From the NCBI RefSeq assembly GCF_013201625.1, contig NZ_CP053839.1, positions 1,550,001 through 1,614,000 of the forward strand: a DNA stretch of 64,000 nucleotides. Reading direction: 5' to 3'. The stretch comes from Aliarcobacter lanthieri. GTDB taxonomy: Bacteria; Campylobacterota; Campylobacteria; Campylobacterales; Arcobacteraceae. Below the pieces are notes generated by a model. The model searched no databases, was not told the DNA's origin, and saw nothing but the letters and a program-made list of their open reading frames with translations. Of the stretch, positions 61,875 to 64,000 are shown piece by piece. The translations under genes and the position numbers were made by a program. The stretch's first letter is position 1, and each line of letters begins with the position of its first letter.

Positions 61875-61951
61875 AATCTATCCTTTTAAAATTTATTCTA
61901 TTATACTAAAAAACATTAATTTTACTAAGAAATATTACAAATTGAAATATT

Positions 61952-62575
61952 TTAAAATTCTATTCTTCTTTTATTCTCTTCTAGATATGGATATTCCATA
62001 TGTTTTGCAGTTGCTCGTGAGACTTTTTCTCCAAAATATTTTTTTACAATATAAAGTGCCATATCAATACCCGCAGAGATTCCAGCACTAGAAATAATAT
62101 TTTTATCTTCAATAAAGTGTTTATCTCTACAAACTTTCACATTTTTAAACTCTTCTTCCATTCTTTGTAAACTTTTCCAATGAGTTGTAGCTTGTACTCC
62201 TTCAAGAAGTTTTGCATTTGCTAAAATAAGAGAACCTGTACAAACAGAACTTAAAAGCTCTACCTCTTTTGATTTTTGCTTTACAAAATCTAAAACTTTT
62301 TCATCATACATAAGTTTTCTTGTTCCCATTCCACCTGGAACTATCAAAATATCAAGTTTTGGGCAATCTTCAAAATCAAAATCTGGTATTATTTTCATAT
62401 TCCCTTTTGTAAAAATCACTTCTTTTTTAATAGAGATAAGCTTTACATCAAAAGGAGAAAGAGTTTCTGCCCTCTTCATTTCATCAAGTCTAGTTACACT
62501 TAAAACTTCAAATGGTCCACAAAAATCTAAAACTTCTATATCATGAAAAACAAAAACACCAACAACTTTTTGCAT
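61952..62575 (-). CDS. DJ-1/PfpI-family protein
   Basis: 207 residues. GVFVFHDIEVLDFCGPFEVL start, LIVPGGMGTRKL and the nucleophile elbow LLSSVCTGSLILANA (Cys about 114), then THWKSLQ. The pattern is closest to isonitrile-hydratase/transcription-regulator-like members; without a C-terminal HTH it is an enzyme or stress protein. Confidence 0.85.
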   Translation of the reverse strand: MQKVVGVFVFHDIEVLDFCGPFEVLSVTRLDEMKRAETLSPFDVKLISIKKEVIFTKGNMKIIPDFDFEDCPKLDILIVPGGMGTRKLMYDEKVLDFVKQKSKEVELLSSVCTGSLILANAKLLEGVQATTHWKSLQRMEEEFKNVKVCRDKHFIEDKNIISSAGISAGIDMALYIVKKYFGEKVSRATAKHMEYPYLEENKRRIEF

Positions 62576-62731
62576 CAGATTACCTTTTTATAATATTAAA
62601 TTATTTTATCATAGTTTTGATATACTCTTGTCCATTTTGGATATATAGGCTTAAGGTTTAAGCAACAAAGATCTTTTCCAAATCTCTTCTTTGTCTTCTT
62701 ATCCAATTTCTAATATTAAAAAGGAATTGAA

Positions 62732-63550
62732 ATGAAAAAATTGATTTTATCAATCTTTGTATTTTTTGTTTGTTTTTCAAATGCGAATGATGATTTAAAA
62801 CCATTTGAAAATTTAAAAGGTACATTAAATATTGCTGGAGGAACTGCACATATTGCTTCAGAAAAAGAAGCCATGAAAAATATTATGCAAACTTATCCAC
62901 AAATTACAATGACAATTGCTGGTGGAGGAACTGGTGTTGGAATAAAACAAGTAACTGAAGGTTTAGTTGATATTGCAAATGCTGGACGAGCACCTAAAAA
63001 AGATGAAATTGAAAGAGGAAATCTACAAAGTTTTATCTTTGCAATGGACGGAATAGCTGTTATTGTAAACAATGACTTAAATACAAAAAACCTAACAACA
63101 CAACAATTAATCGATATCTTTACTGGAAAAGTAAAATCATTTGAAGAATTAGGACTAAATGGTGGGAAAATAAACCTTTATGTAAGAGATTCTTCAAGTG
63201 GAACAATGGAAGTATTTACAAGTGAAGGTATAAAAAAAGCTGAAATTTCTCAAGATGCAAAAGTTGTAGCTTCAAATGCAGCTATGAAAACAGCAGTATT
63301 ATCTGATAAAAATGGTATTGGATTTATCTCTTTTGGTACAGTTGATGATAGTGTGAAAGCCATTTGTATTGATGATAAATGTCCAAGTATTGAAACTATC
63401 TTAAGTGGAGATTACCATATTTCAAGAGGATTATACATGGTTACAAAGGGTGAACCAAAACCTTTGGCTAAAGCATTTATAAACTATATGAAAAGCGATA
63501 GTGGTGCAAAAATCACAAATAAACTCGGATTAATTCCTTATCAAAAATAG
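62732..63550 (+). CDS. pstS: Phosphate ABC transporter substrate-binding protein
   Basis: 272 residues. Signal peptide (about 1-19, ending SNANDD) and a phosphate-binding fold: NIAGGTAHIASEKEA, VDIANAGRAPKKDE, YVRDSSSGTMEVF. It is short for PstS, like the PstS-like/SphX group in this phylum. pstC begins 3 bases after its stop. Confidence 0.9.
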   Translation: MKKLILSIFVFFVCFSNANDDLKPFENLKGTLNIAGGTAHIASEKEAMKNIMQTYPQITMTIAGGGTGVGIKQVTEGLVDIANAGRAPKKDEIERGNLQSFIFAMDGIAVIVNNDLNTKNLTTQQLIDIFTGKVKSFEELGLNGGKINLYVRDSSSGTMEVFTSEGIKKAEISQDAKVVASNAAMKTAVLSDKNGIGFISFGTVDDSVKAICIDDKCPSIETILSGDYHISRGLYMVTKGEPKPLAKAFINYMKSDSGAKITNKLGLIPYQK

Positions 63551-63553
63551 TTT

Positions 63554-64000
63554 ATGCACTTTTTATTTAATTTTGGGCTTGTTATATCAGTTTTTATAAC
63601 AAGCTCTTTAATCATATTTATAGTAGTTTTTTTACTATATTTTTCTCTTCCACTAATAAACTCTGGGCATTTTCTAGAGTTTTTTACTTTTAGATGGGAA
63701 GAGCAGAAAAATCTTTTTGGTTTAATGCCAATGATTTTAGGAACAGTTTATATAAGTGTTTTAGCTACACTATTCGCCACAATTATGAGTTTCTCTTTTG
63801 CTTCACTTATGGCATTTTTTCTACCAAAAAATATCTCTAGTTTTTTAAATAAATTTATGCTATTTTTATCAGGAGTTCCAACAGTTTTATATGCTTTCAT
63901 AGCTATATTTTTACTTGTTCCTTGGCTAAATGATATTTTAGATGGTAATGGTTTTAGTATCTTAACTGCTTCTTTTGTACTTAGTTTTGTCGTACTTCCA
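63554..64000 (+). CDS. pstC: Phosphate ABC transporter permease, N-terminal part (runs off window)
   Basis: An open frame starting MHFLFNFGLVISVF and continuing to the window edge (149 codons). Membrane helices at about 8-32 and 62-90, FEFFTFRWEEQKNLFGLMP-like linker, and LGTVYISVLATLFATIMSF, then PTVLYAFIAIFLL, typical of PstC. It follows pstS by 3 bases. Confidence 0.9.
   Translation, partial: MHFLFNFGLVISVFITSSLIIFIVVFLLYFSLPLINSGHFLEFFTFRWEEQKNLFGLMPMILGTVYISVLATLFATIMSFSFASLMAFFLPKNISSFLNKFMLFLSGVPTVLYAFIAIFLLVPWLNDILDGNGFSILTASFVLSFVVLP

Noticed and set aside
62658-62849. Leftward open frame over the pstS start
   Set aside because: It is antisense to the PstS signal peptide and lacks a ribosome site; the 62576-62731 gap is best read as the pst promoter region.

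Overview
The window looks like chromosome from an Arcobacter-type member of the Campylobacterota (family Arcobacteraceae). The base composition is very AT-rich. It carries CiaB, a catalase paired with an ankyrin protein, formate dehydrogenase genes with the epsilonproteobacterial accessory set (ferredoxin-like protein, TorD-like chaperone, small Tat protein), and many sensor kinases and GGDEF/EAL proteins. No phage, insertion sequence, transposase or CRISPR array was seen.

Region 1-23 kb is a formate dehydrogenase (FDH) and selenium island. A selenocysteine FDH catalytic gene (in-frame UGA followed by a SECIS-like hairpin) runs off the left edge, preceded by its small Tat protein, TorD-like chaperone and Fe-S protein. 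Divergent from these is a three-gene signalling set: periplasmic binding protein, histidine kinase, response regulator. Next come a TonB receptor with a DUF4198 protein, an XRE regulator, and an operon of a Tat-exported transglutaminase-like protein with MerT- and MerP-like proteins. A second, complete FDH operon (fdhA-fdhB-fdhC) follows; its catalytic subunit has cysteine where the first copy has selenocysteine. Then come selD, tRNA-Sec (opposite strand), selA and selB, so nearly everything needed to make and insert selenocysteine is present.

The most interesting signal is regulatory. An inverted repeat AGTAAAA-N4-TTTTACT occurs between the three-component genes and the FDH accessory operon, upstream of the transglutaminase/mer operon, and upstream of the Cys-FDH operon; a weaker copy faces selD. 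At the transglutaminase and Cys-FDH promoters it lies at the same distance from the -10, followed by a nearly identical 62-63 nt block that should be in the 5' UTR and can form two hairpins. A different two-hairpin leader, with compensatory base changes, precedes the first FDH Tat gene and the Cys-FDH gene. I infer a local regulon that may balance Sec-FDH, Cys-FDH and selenium metabolism.

Region 22-28 kb holds a UvrD-like helicase, three poorly known proteins and a tRNA cluster (Gln, Tyr, Phe). Region 28-45 kb is housekeeping and signalling: a Cache-type histidine kinase, FMN reductase, PIN-PhoH protein, an HD phosphohydrolase with an apparent AUA start, an EAL protein with a dead GGDEF, pdxH, a NIT/GAF/PAS/GGDEF protein, DbpA helicase, a DedA protein, htpG with an upstream CIRCE operator, and a REC-GGDEF protein. 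Region 45-64 kb holds ciaB, an AraC regulator divergent from a TonB receptor, katA with its ankyrin partner, a LetAB-like lipid transport operon whose LetA is split in two, a truncated globin, an EamA transporter, YbaK, YceI, an AlkD-like protein, an ABM protein, a DJ-1 protein, pstS and the start of pstC.
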